From: CAZAKZ01 sp964485695 | GTDB taxonomy: Bacteria > Planctomycetota > JAFGQW01 | DNA: 53,583 nt | Direction of reading: 5' to 3' | NCBI GenBank assembly: GCA_964485695.1 | Contig: CAZAKZ010000021.1 | Coordinates: 1 to 53,583, forward strand | Shown here: in pieces, positions 15,911 to 24,044 of the stretch | Layout: every line of letters begins with the position of its first letter | Numbering within the stretch: the stretch's first letter is position 1 | Made by a program: the position numbers and the translations under genes | The notes under the pieces: model-generated | Database searches by the model: none | What the model was told of the DNA's origin: nothing | The model's input: the letters and a program-made list of their open reading frames with translations, nothing else

Positions 15911-17869
15911 GTGACCAGCGCCATCGACGACCCGAATATTGACAGACAGGTGGCCTTGAACAAAGATCCTGCCCCGATCTCACTCAACCACGAATTCCAC
16001 GCCACCATGGCCAGGTTCAGCGACCGCGTGGCCTTCGAGCGCTTTGCATCGGATCAACCGGGACAGGTCACGTACCAGGAGGTCTACGACCTCGTGGAGG
16101 CCTTTGCCGCCGGCCTCCTCGACCTCGGTCTCTCCCCCGGCACCCGCGTCGCCCTCGTCGCCGACAATCGCCTGAACTGGTACGTGGCCGACCGCGGCAT
16201 CCTCATGTCCGGTGGTATCGACGTCCCTCAGCCCAGGGACATCGGTGAGAACGCGCTCAAGCGCATCCTTCGCCACAGCGGCTGTCGGTTTGCGGTGGTG
16301 GAGGGGATCGGAAACCGCAGCCGGATCCAGGCCTGGGCCGCGGAAGGGAAGCTGCCGCGCCTTCTCCACCTGATCCGGTTCTTCGAGGAGGGAGAGGCGA
16401 CCGGCGGCCCCATACCCGAACTGGGATTCGAGGCCCTCCTGGATCGCGGCCGGATCCGGATTCGGTCCTCACCGGAGGTCGTGAAGACCGCAGCTTTCCG
16501 GCGCCGCTCCGATTCTCCCGCCACCATCGTCTATACCTCCGGAACCACGGGGACCCCCAAGGGCGTGGTCCTCACCCACGCCAACATCCTCCACAACATC
16601 CGGGTCCTTCCAGACGTCCTCGGCAGGATGCCCAGGGTCCGGTACCTGAGCATCCTGCCGGCCTGGCATATGTTCGAACGCACCCTCGAATATCTCATGC
16701 TCAACTGCGGGGGTACCCTCATCTACACCTCCAGGCGAAGGATCAGAAGCGACCTCAGAGACGCCCATCCCGTCCTGGTCGCAGTCGTGCCGCGCATCCT
16801 GGAGATGATCTACCAGGATGTCATGAAGAAGCTCTCGGCCACTCCACCTCTGCGCAAGGCCCTGGCCCGCCTGGCCTTCACCGTGGCCCGGACCCGTTGC
16901 CGAGCCCTCAGGCGTTTTCAGGGCATCAGCGACGACACGGCCGGCGGCAGGGCACTGCACCGCCGCCTTCAGGGCCTTGCCGTCTCCACCCTCCTGGCCC
17001 TTCCCCACGCCATCCTGGATCGACTCGTCCTCACAAAGATCCGACAGGCCCTGGGCCCCACCCTGCGCACCACCATCTCCGGAGGCGGCGCGCTTCCCGT
17101 CCACATCGATGAATTTCTGAACGCCATCGGCATGACCACGCTGGTGGGATACGGCCTCACCGAAACGGCTCCCGTGGTCTCGGTGCGCTCGCTCCGGAAG
17201 AACCCCATCGGGACCATCGGCCCCCCCTTGCCGGAAACCGAGGTGTCCATCCGTGATCCGAAAGGAAATCCGGTTCCGGCCGACTCCACGGGCTTCGTCC
17301 ACATCCGGGGCCCGCAGGTGATGCGCGGCTATTTCCGAGATCACGCTTTGACCCGCCAGGTCCTGTCCACCGGCGGCTGGTTCAACTCGGGCGACCTCGG
17401 TTCCGTCCGCGCCGACGGCGAGATCAACATCACCGGCCGGGCCAAGGACACCATCGTACTCCTGAGCGGTGAGAACGTGGAGCCGATCCCCCTGGAAGCC
17501 GGCATCCTCCGGAGTCCGTTCATCCTTCAGGTGATGGTCGTGGGCCAGGACCGGAAAGACCTGGGCGCCCTCGTCGTTCCCGACGGCGACGTCCTCGCGG
17601 AATACACGAGGACCCATTCCATCCCGGGAGACCGTCTCGAGGAATGGGTCGAGAACCCCGCCGTACGTGACCTCCTGAAATCCGAGGTCCGGTCCTGGAC
17701 CTCCCCCGCCGAGGGATTCAATCCCTTCGAAACAGTGAACCGGATCCACATACTCGCCACCCCGTTCTCCATCGAGGACGGCACCCTGACTCATACGCTG
17801 AAGCTACGGCGAAACGTGGTGACGCAGCGATACGCGGACGTGATCCGGGGAATGTTAGGGGAATCCTGA
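15911..17869 (+). CDS. AMP-dependent long-chain acyl-CoA synthetase family protein
   Basis: The 652-aa protein belongs to the ANL adenylating family, which activates fatty acids to acyl-AMP and then acyl-CoA. Landmarks: the P-loop TIVYTSGTTGTPKG (about 205-218), LPAWHMFERTLEY in the A4-like region, ISGGGALP, GYGLTETAP (A5), and GWFNSGDLGSV followed by GRAKDTIVLLSGENVEP (A7-A8), the fatty-acyl subtype pattern. The catalytic Lys near the end is plausibly in HTLKLRRN. Start is uncertain: a GTG at 15911 gives the full frame, with no clear Shine-Dalgarno. It is divergent from the UshA-like gene (58 bases) and convergent with the epimerase-like gene (13 bases). Confidence 0.92.
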   Translation: MTSAIDDPNIDRQVALNKDPAPISLNHEFHATMARFSDRVAFERFASDQPGQVTYQEVYDLVEAFAAGLLDLGLSPGTRVALVADNRLNWYVADRGILMSGGIDVPQPRDIGENALKRILRHSGCRFAVVEGIGNRSRIQAWAAEGKLPRLLHLIRFFEEGEATGGPIPELGFEALLDRGRIRIRSSPEVVKTAAFRRRSDSPATIVYTSGTTGTPKGVVLTHANILHNIRVLPDVLGRMPRVRYLSILPAWHMFERTLEYLMLNCGGTLIYTSRRRIRSDLRDAHPVLVAVVPRILEMIYQDVMKKLSATPPLRKALARLAFTVARTRCRALRRFQGISDDTAGGRALHRRLQGLAVSTLLALPHAILDRLVLTKIRQALGPTLRTTISGGGALPVHIDEFLNAIGMTTLVGYGLTETAPVVSVRSLRKNPIGTIGPPLPETEVSIRDPKGNPVPADSTGFVHIRGPQVMRGYFRDHALTRQVLSTGGWFNSGDLGSVRADGEINITGRAKDTIVLLSGENVEPIPLEAGILRSPFILQVMVVGQDRKDLGALVVPDGDVLAEYTRTHSIPGDRLEEWVENPAVRDLLKSEVRSWTSPAEGFNPFETVNRIHILATPFSIEDGTLTHTLKLRRNVVTQRYADVIRGMLGES

Positions 17870-17882
17870 CGGCCTGTTTTGT

Positions 17883-18725
17883 TCACGCGAATCCGCGGCC
17901 CTCGAGAAAGGCCCTGGACGCTCTCAACGCTTCCATGCCGAAGCTCGGATTCATCTGCACGACCTGCAGCACCTCCGTGGGCAGGCACTCCCTCGCTCCC
18001 TTGAAGTCCACATCCCCTGAGCCGAGAGGAAGCCCCTCTTCCCCGCCTCCTGCCTCGCACAGGTGGGCGCCCTTCAGTCGCCCGGACTGCCGGTCGAACC
18101 AGATACCGGGGGGAATGTCTGCCTCGATGTCGAGACGATGGGCGCGGGCCGTGTTGAACCACCAGCCGAACTTCGTGCTCTTGAGCTCGGAGAGCAAGAC
18201 CTCCAGCTCATCGGGAAGGGGCCATGCCTTGGAAACACCGGGAATCTCCACCGCCAGGGTGACGTCCGGAAACGCCCTCATCGTACCGTGAATCGAGGGC
18301 AAGACGCGATCCAGGGCGTGGTCGAGTGACGTTGCGCGGATAGAGGCGGCCTCCACGCCGGACGTCTCGTGCAACAGGGTCAGGGGTCCCAGATCCAGGA
18401 CCACCGTTGGAGCCCCCACCCGGATCGCGAGGTCGCAGCAGGCTGCCAGGGCTCGCCGGGCCTGGAGCCGGATGTCCGCCTCGGCAGCCTGGAGCAGGGC
18501 CGAAGCCGGCAGCGCCTCATCGGTGACGGACGGGATCGAGGAGGTTCGCAGCGCCAGAGCCCGCATCTTCATCCGCTTCAGAACCGGAAGGATACTGGCG
18601 TCACGAAGCGCTTCCCGGGCCACGCCGATGGAAAACCGCCGGAATCCCAGGTCTCCGGCCGCCTGCAGGCAGTCCGAGGCCGGGTAGGGTTCCACGGGGA
18701 TAGCGTCGGTATCCAGGGCGAGCAT
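17883..18725 (-). CDS. TIM-barrel sugar phosphate isomerase/epimerase-like protein
   Basis: A 280-aa protein from ATG 18725, chosen because GGAG lies seven bases upstream. The pattern is that of xylose-isomerase-like TIM barrels: DCLQAAGDLGFRRFSIGV early, an Arg-rich helix with ACCDLAIRVGAPTVVLDLG in the middle (strand 4), FPDVTLAVEIPG (strand 5, with the metal-ligand-type Glu), GWWFNTARAHRL (strand 6) and LKGAHLCEAGGGEEGLPLGSGDVDF (strand 7 and the loop that usually carries further ligands). Some of the usual metal residues are not obvious, for example GWWFNTARAH where DxGH is common. Substrate is unknown. It stands alone, convergent with the acyl-CoA synthetase gene. Confidence 0.75.
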   Translation of the reverse strand: MLALDTDAIPVEPYPASDCLQAAGDLGFRRFSIGVAREALRDASILPVLKRMKMRALALRTSSIPSVTDEALPASALLQAAEADIRLQARRALAACCDLAIRVGAPTVVLDLGPLTLLHETSGVEAASIRATSLDHALDRVLPSIHGTMRAFPDVTLAVEIPGVSKAWPLPDELEVLLSELKSTKFGWWFNTARAHRLDIEADIPPGIWFDRQSGRLKGAHLCEAGGGEEGLPLGSGDVDFKGARECLPTEVLQVVQMNPSFGMEALRASRAFLEGRGFA

Positions 18726-19067
18726 GGCAGGTCTCCAGACAACAGTAAAACGTCGGGCTTTCACCCTGTGGTTGAACAGGCAGTCACATTGGACCGTTCG
18801 GACTTTCCGATTCCAGTATCGATTGAAGTTGAACAAACGCCCTGTGCAAAATCGCACATCTGCTACCTGACGGATTCTTCCATTCCACTATATACTGGGG
18901 TAGAGCAGCTCCAAACCCGCAAATGTAGCTCATAGAGGGGGATTTTCTGGAATCTTCGCCTCAAGGAACACCCTTTGCGAATCAGGCCTCTCCTCGGGAA
19001 AAATTGAAAATGGAATTTCCCGGGCCGCGGTCTATAATTTCAACCTGTTTGTTATATTATGCAAATA
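18726..19067. other. intergenic region upstream of the lipoprotein pair
   Basis: No gene is seen. It holds divergent promoter space: TATAAT at 19033-19038 and an AT-rich TTATATTAT at 19052-19060 are candidate -10 elements for the lipoprotein transcript, but neither has a well-spaced -35. Confidence 0.45.
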
Positions 19068-19147
19068 TCTGAGACAGGTTCGGGAGGCCTTCCAGGAGCA
19101 CCTGGAGGGCCGATTCCGTCTCAGAAAGCCGGGCCAAGAAAGCCCGG
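19068..19147 (+). promoter_or_regulatory. strongly folded 5' leader of the lipoprotein gene
   Basis: Nested helices: TCTGAGAC (19068-19075) pairs perfectly with GTCTCAGA (19118-19125) and encloses an 11-pair hairpin, GGCCTTCCAGG (19086-19096) with CCTGGAGGGCC (19101-19111), loop AGCA, one G-U. A third hairpin, CCGGGC (19129-19134) with GCCCGG (19142-19147), follows. It ends 75 bases before the start codon and has no T-tract. It matches no riboswitch class I recognise. Confidence 0.5.
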
Positions 19148-19222
19148 AGAAGAAATCGGGAAAAGCACGACCATTTTCCTTTTCCACACCAGTTCGAATA
19201 CGCTCAGCAAGGGAGGTGCTCT

Positions 19223-20539
19223 TTGCATCCACTGATCGGTGCATTCCGGGAGAAGATGGCTCCCGGTCGGAAGGTACGGATTTGCAAGTGGGCAGTCCTG
19301 GTAGTCGCCCTGGCGACCTTCGTTCCCCTGTACGGGTGCGGCGGGGGCGGCAGCGGTGGTTCTGGCGTGGAACCCTTGCTGCTCGTGGAGTACTTCAATC
19401 ACCACCAACTCCCGGGAGTTCTACTGAACTCTCCTCTCGTGTTCAGATTCAGTGCTGCCGTTGATCCGGCTTCTGTGAACATCAACACGATCCAGATCTG
19501 GGCCAACATTCTGGGTAAGCGGGCGGACGCCGTGGGAACGTTCGAGGTGAACGGTGCCACGGTCACCTGGTATCCTCAGATGACCAGCAAGGTCTATCCT
19601 CTGGCCCCCGCGAATCCACCCGATCCCATCATGCCCGACGATGCCGGACTCAACACGAAAGCAAACGGCTTCTTCAGCTACAACGTGTTGGTCCCCTCGT
19701 CCCCCAATCCGAACACCGTCAAGAGCAGCACTGGCAAGCCGGTTCGCGTGGCCTTTACCTCCACCTTTGAAACCGCCCAGGGGCCGAAATCGATTACCAC
19801 CCCTGCCAACTCCACGTCCATCATGGGCCTGTTCGACGGTAAGGCTCCCTACTTCAGCGATTCCATCCGGGTAGCCGACGTCCTTGCTTACGGTGGAAAC
19901 ACTACGCCTCCCCTCGGATACCTGGGCTGGCTGGACAATCCCCTGTCCTCGGGTGGAGAGAATCCTCTTTATATCGTGCCGGGCTTCTACTGGGGAGCCG
20001 TGACCAACTGGACCTTGTTGAACCGGAGGCGTACTGGTGAACTCATCGATCAGATCCTGGGCATCCAGCTCGTGCCGAGGTTGACCTCCCTCGACATGGC
20101 GAACAACGTCTTCCCGCAAGGGGCCCCGGCAATGGATGAACGATTCATCTCCAACCTGCTGGGCACCCAGAAAGGTCGGGGACGTGAAGTCCAGGCCATC
20201 AATATCTACTTCACCCAGCCCATCGCCCCCGATTCGTTTCTGGACAAGAACAACAATCCCAAGACCTACCTCAAGAGCCCGTTTGCCATCCGGGTGCTAC
20301 CCACGGCTTCGACCGTTCCCTCGACCGTCACGGAGGAGCCCTTCACCCTCACGTTCCTCAACAACACCGACCAGCAAGTGGCGCTGGTTAACTTCACCTT
20401 GAACAAGGTGATCACGCAGGGGTGGGTCCACATCATGGCTCTGGGCAACCAGGTCAAGGGGATGCCGGGCGGCCAGCTGGAAGAGAATACCGGCGCCGCT
20501 TTCGCATTCATCTGGCCGGCCAGGATCAATGCTCCGTAA
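19223..20539 (+). CDS. secreted lipoprotein with Ig-like (Big_5-type) N-terminal domain, copy 1
   Basis: The 438-aa product uses TTG 19223 with a strong GGGAGG (19211-19216) six bases before it; the ATG at residue 12 lacks such a site. Residues 19-39 form a lipoprotein signal ending in the lipobox PLYGC (C39), followed by a flexible Gly/Ser stretch. SPLVFRFSAAVDPASVN and NTIQIWA fit a bacterial Ig-like domain of the Big_5 type. The rest is unknown but is shared with the next gene: RVADVLAYGG, a GIQL-PRL segment, ERFISNL, FTLTFLNN and KGMPGGQLEEN. It is predicted to sit on the outer membrane or cell surface. A terminator follows, so the two copies need not be co-transcribed. Confidence 0.82.
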   Translation: MHPLIGAFREKMAPGRKVRICKWAVLVVALATFVPLYGCGGGGSGGSGVEPLLLVEYFNHHQLPGVLLNSPLVFRFSAAVDPASVNINTIQIWANILGKRADAVGTFEVNGATVTWYPQMTSKVYPLAPANPPDPIMPDDAGLNTKANGFFSYNVLVPSSPNPNTVKSSTGKPVRVAFTSTFETAQGPKSITTPANSTSIMGLFDGKAPYFSDSIRVADVLAYGGNTTPPLGYLGWLDNPLSSGGENPLYIVPGFYWGAVTNWTLLNRRRTGELIDQILGIQLVPRLTSLDMANNVFPQGAPAMDERFISNLLGTQKGRGREVQAINIYFTQPIAPDSFLDKNNNPKTYLKSPFAIRVLPTASTVPSTVTEEPFTLTFLNNTDQQVALVNFTLNKVITQGWVHIMALGNQVKGMPGGQLEENTGAAFAFIWPARINAP

Positions 20540-20565
20540 TATGGGCATATAAGCCCGCCATCCGC

Positions 20566-20595
20566 AAAAACAGCCCGTTTCGGGCTGTTTTTGTG
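20566..20595 (+). terminator. rho-independent terminator between the lipoprotein paralogues
   Basis: AAAAACAGCCCG (20566-20577) pairs with CGGGCTGTTTTT (20581-20592) around a TTT loop, 27 bases past the stop codon. It is symmetric and could work on both strands, but only the plus strand has an upstream gene. Confidence 0.9.
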
Positions 20596-20822
20596 TACGG
20601 CCCCAGTGGGGTGGACCGAATCGAGAATTCTTTTCCCGACGGTTCACGGCCGGACCCCTCTTTTCCGAAAAAGAGGATCGTAGGGGATTCCTTATCCGTA
20701 GGAGCCTCTGCAGGGGTAGGTGGGCCTATCCCGCTACTCAGGACAGTTCGAGACTTCCAGGGTTTGTGAGCCTGAAACCACTGCTCGCCCCAGTCAACCC
20801 GTTGTTTTGAACGGACTTACAT

Positions 20823-22100
20823 ATGATGCGAGGCGCTGGCTTCCCCTCGGCAGCAAGGCGGAGATGGACGATTTGCCCGGTCCTCTTCCTCCTGGCAGTC
20901 CTGGCTTTTCCCGCCTGCGATCCCGCCAACGCCCGCTCCGGACGATCCGGCTTCCATCTCGAGCAGTTCAACTGTGATGGGATCAAGGACGTCCCCCTCA
21001 ATGCCTCCCTGGTCTTCTCATTCAACGCCGAGGTCAACCCCCTTACCGTCAACAGCGACACAATCCGCATCTGGACCACCCTTCCGGAAGGGCGCCACGA
21101 AGCCGAAGGCTCGTTCCTGGTCAGTGGCTGCACCGTCACCTGGTTCCCGAGAATGACCAGCTTGACCCGCCCCGCGAACCCGAACCGACCGGGCCTGGTA
21201 GTGCCCGAGGACGCGGGCCTCAATACCCGGGGAACCGGCCTGACCTACCAGGTCGTGATCCCCTCCCTGCCGGCTCCAAACACTGTGCGGAGCAAGGTGC
21301 AGGATGAACCCATCCGCAAGGCTTTTGCATCAGAGTTCCAGACCGCGGCCGCACCCAAGAACTCCGGACACGAAGGTCCGACCAGCCTGGAGGCGCTCTT
21401 CTCCGGAATGTTGCCTTACTTTCGCAACACCCTCCGGGTGGCGGATGTCCTGGCCTATGGCGGCGCCGGTGGGCAGGGGCAGGAGTTCAGGGACTGGATC
21501 CGCAATCCCGGCGTCACCGCGAACGAAAACCCGCTCTATCTGAATCCGGCCATCCTGGCCCGAGCGAGGTCCGCCTGGCGAAACCGGGAGTCCACCGGAG
21601 AATGGGTGGATCAGGTCTTCGGCATTCAGCTGGCGCCCCGACTCAACAGCCACGAGATGGAGAGCAACGCTTTTCCTCCTGGAGTATCCCTCCGGGACGA
21701 ACGCCTCATCTCTAATCTGCACGGTGCCCGGGCCGGTCGGGCCAAGGAGGTGACCGGTCTTCACCTCTATTTCACCCAGGCCGTGGCTCCGGACGTATTC
21801 TTGAATCCGGACAACTCGCCCCGGCGCTGGAAAGACAGTCCCATTCGGATCCAGGTTCTTTCGAGTCCCACGGGTGATCCCCTCGACGTGCAGCCCGAAC
21901 CCTTCACCCTGACGTTCCTGAACAACCCCGATCTTCACGCAGGCCACGTCACCCTGACGTTCGAGAAGCCGATCCGGAGGGGCTGGATCCGCATCACCCT
22001 GGATCCCGCCGCCATCAAAGGCATGCCGGGTGAAAACATGGAGGGGAATGAAGGCGGAGAGTTCGTCTACCTCTGGCCGGTGAAGATCAACGCGATGTAA
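20823..22100 (+). CDS. secreted lipoprotein with Ig-like (Big_5-type) N-terminal domain, copy 2
   Basis: A 425-aa paralogue of the gene just upstream. After an Arg-rich N-terminus (ARRRW), a hydrophobic stretch ends in the lipobox-like FPAC (C32). The same blocks follow in the same order as copy 1: NASLVFSFNAEVNPLTVNSD, SGCTVTWFPRMTS, RVADVLAYGG, FGIQLAPRLN, ERLISNL, FTLTFLNN and IKGMPGENMEGN, ending in WPVKINAM versus WPARINAP. The Gly/Ser spacer after the lipid Cys is shorter. No clear Shine-Dalgarno precedes the ATG, unlike copy 1. The function is unknown; an ancient tandem duplication explains the pair. Confidence 0.8.
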   Translation: MMRGAGFPSAARRRWTICPVLFLLAVLAFPACDPANARSGRSGFHLEQFNCDGIKDVPLNASLVFSFNAEVNPLTVNSDTIRIWTTLPEGRHEAEGSFLVSGCTVTWFPRMTSLTRPANPNRPGLVVPEDAGLNTRGTGLTYQVVIPSLPAPNTVRSKVQDEPIRKAFASEFQTAAAPKNSGHEGPTSLEALFSGMLPYFRNTLRVADVLAYGGAGGQGQEFRDWIRNPGVTANENPLYLNPAILARARSAWRNRESTGEWVDQVFGIQLAPRLNSHEMESNAFPPGVSLRDERLISNLHGARAGRAKEVTGLHLYFTQAVAPDVFLNPDNSPRRWKDSPIRIQVLSSPTGDPLDVQPEPFTLTFLNNPDLHAGHVTLTFEKPIRRGWIRITLDPAAIKGMPGENMEGNEGGEFVYLWPVKINAM

Positions 22101-22146
22101 TTCCGCAACCGGCCCCCGTATGCCGGTAATCCGGGCGTCTGCTGGA

Positions 22147-23583
22147 TTAAACCCGCGTCCCCTCTTCTTCCTCAGAAAAATGGTCCCGCTCCCGCTCAAG
22201 GACCTTCGCCACCACCTCCGTCAGGTAGCGGTCGGCCTGCTGACGCGCGCAGCCCGTGAATCGGGCGGGATCCCTGAATGTAGGGAGCAAGGGGTGGATG
22301 GAGGAAAAATCGGGGTCCTTTTCCAGGCGCTCCAGCAGGTCGTTCTCGGCGCCCTCTTCGAGCATTCTCTTGCGCACCTCCACTGCGTGGAGGCGCAGTT
22401 TCTCGTGGAGAGTCTGCCGGTCCCCGCCTGCGGTGACTGCGGCCATCATCACCTCTTCCATGGCCAGAAAGGGCACCTCTTCTGCCAGGCGCCTCGCCAC
22501 CACCTGCTCGTTCACCTCCATACCGGAAACGATCTCCCTGAACAGGATACAGACGGCATCCACGGCCAGGAACGCTTCGGGCAGCACGAGGCGGCGGTTG
22601 GCACTGTCGTCCAGGGTGCGCTCGAACCACTGGGCAGCCGCCGTCAAATGGGTGTTCAGGCTCCCCACCATGACGAACCGACTCAGGGAGGAGATTCGCT
22701 CGGCCTTCATGGGATTGCGCTTGTACGGCATGGCCGACGAGCCGACCTGTTTGGACCCGAAGGGCTCGAAGGCCTCCCGGAAGGCCTGAAGGAGGCGCAT
22801 ATCCGCGGCGAACTTCGCCGCCGACTGGGCGATGCCGGCCAGGACGCCCAGAATACGACTGTCGATCTTTCGTGGATACGTCTGGCCCGAAACCGGGAGG
22901 ACGGAATCGAATTCGAACTCTCGTGCCACCCACCCGTCGACCTCATCCACCTTCGCCTCGTCGCCGTGGAAGAGCTTGAGGAAGCTCTCCTGAGTTCCCG
23001 TCGTTCCCTTGACCCCCAGGAAGGGAAGCGTGTCCAGCACGTGGTTCAAATCCTCCAGGTCGATCAGGAGATCCTGGATCCACAGGCAGGCGCGCCGTCC
23101 CATGGTGGTGGGCTGTGCGGGCTGGAGGTGGGTATAGGCGAGCGCCGGTAGATCCTTGTGCGTCCGCGCGAAAACTTCGAGGGCCTTCACGACCGAAAGG
23201 AGCCTGCCGCGAACCACGCCGAGGCCATCCCGGAGGATCAACAGGTCGGCGTTGTCCGTGACGTAGCAGCTCGTGGCCCCGAGGTGGATGATGGGGCGGG
23301 CCTCCGGACATTGCTCTCCGTAGGCATGGACATGAGCCATGACGTCGTGCCTGAGCTCCCTCTCGAGATCCCGCGCACGATCGAATGGAATATCCTCCAC
23401 CTTTTCCTCCAGGGCCCGGATCTGGGCATCGGAGATGCTCAGGCCGCCCGCCTGTTCCGCCCGGGCCAGTGCGATCCAGAGGCGCCGCCAGGTCTCGAAC
23501 TTCCGGCGGGAGGAAAAGACTTCGAGCATACGCCGGCTGGCATATCGTTCCACGAGCGGATTGGAATAACGGGAAGGATCCAT
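22147..23583 (-). CDS. purB: adenylosuccinate lyase
   Basis: A 478-aa lyase acting twice in purine synthesis, on SAICAR and on adenylosuccinate. ATG 23583 gives the usual N-terminus (MDPSRYSNPLVERYAS); the open frame extends upstream through the leader. Landmarks: RPIIHLGATSCYVTDNAD with the catalytic His region, AYTHLQPAQPTTMGRRA, GTTGTQESF, and the superfamily signature SSAMPYKRNPMKAE with the flexible-loop serines. The C-terminal helices are complete. Length and motifs fit the eukaryote-like subgroup of about 475 aa rather than the 430-aa Bacillus form. It has its own consensus-like promoter and a leader with a candidate attenuator. Confidence 0.95.
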   Translation of the reverse strand: MDPSRYSNPLVERYASRRMLEVFSSRRKFETWRRLWIALARAEQAGGLSISDAQIRALEEKVEDIPFDRARDLERELRHDVMAHVHAYGEQCPEARPIIHLGATSCYVTDNADLLILRDGLGVVRGRLLSVVKALEVFARTHKDLPALAYTHLQPAQPTTMGRRACLWIQDLLIDLEDLNHVLDTLPFLGVKGTTGTQESFLKLFHGDEAKVDEVDGWVAREFEFDSVLPVSGQTYPRKIDSRILGVLAGIAQSAAKFAADMRLLQAFREAFEPFGSKQVGSSAMPYKRNPMKAERISSLSRFVMVGSLNTHLTAAAQWFERTLDDSANRRLVLPEAFLAVDAVCILFREIVSGMEVNEQVVARRLAEEVPFLAMEEVMMAAVTAGGDRQTLHEKLRLHAVEVRKRMLEEGAENDLLERLEKDPDFSSIHPLLPTFRDPARFTGCARQQADRYLTEVVAKVLERERDHFSEEEEGTRV

Positions 23584-23612
23584 GGAACCGTCCACGATCG
23601 ATTTCAGGAAGG

Positions 23613-23700
23613 AAAAACTGACTTTAGCCAAGGGCAGCTTTGGAGACTAGGGATATGTGGGAAGTTTTACGTGGGGTACACAACCTCGGCTAAAGTCAGT
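23613..23700 (-). promoter_or_regulatory. attenuator-like hairpin in the purB leader
   Basis: On the minus strand ACTGACTTTAGCC (23700-23688) is followed 58 bases later by its exact complement GGCTAAAGTCAGT (23629-23617), then T-residues to 23613. Thirteen perfect pairs plus a short U-tract resemble an intrinsic terminator, placed between the predicted start of transcription (about 23761) and the purB ATG at 23583. No known riboswitch class was recognised. Confidence 0.5.
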
Positions 23701-23767
23701 ACTTTGCTGTTGTCGAGCCCTGGTAATCCCATAGTCAAACGACTGTTCTTCCAGCACGAACAGGGAG

Positions 23768-23796
23768 AGTATAGAGGGGGAGCCACGGCCCGTCAA
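23768..23796 (-). promoter_or_regulatory. sigma-70-type promoter of purB
   Basis: On the minus strand, TTGACG (23796-23791) and TATACT (23773-23768) are separated by exactly 17 bases. Both hexamers differ from consensus by one base. Predicted start of transcription is near 23761, leaving a leader of about 178 bases. Confidence 0.75.
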
Positions 23797-23800
23797 TCCG

Positions 23801-24044
23801 GGTGAGGAGAAAGTCGGGGCCCCGGCACCTCATCGGCGAACCAGGCCTCAAGCCTTGAATCTGGCAGTCCGCCGATAACTCATTTCATATCCTTGGGTTG
23901 AAGCACGGCTTCCAGGGAGAAAACGCCTCTCCCTCCTCTCTTCAGGCGAAGCTTCAGGATTTCTCCGGCGTGCAACACCAGGCTCAAAAGGCCTGGCCAT
24001 CATGCTGACCACCCCCGGGAGCACTAGCTGCCGGTGAGAGGCGG
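23801..24044. other. intergenic region between the PDZ gene and the purB promoter
   Basis: No gene with convincing codon use. No T-tract hairpin that would end the minus-strand PDZ gene is evident; CCAGG and CCTGG near 23970-23995 make only a short stem. Confidence 0.4.
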
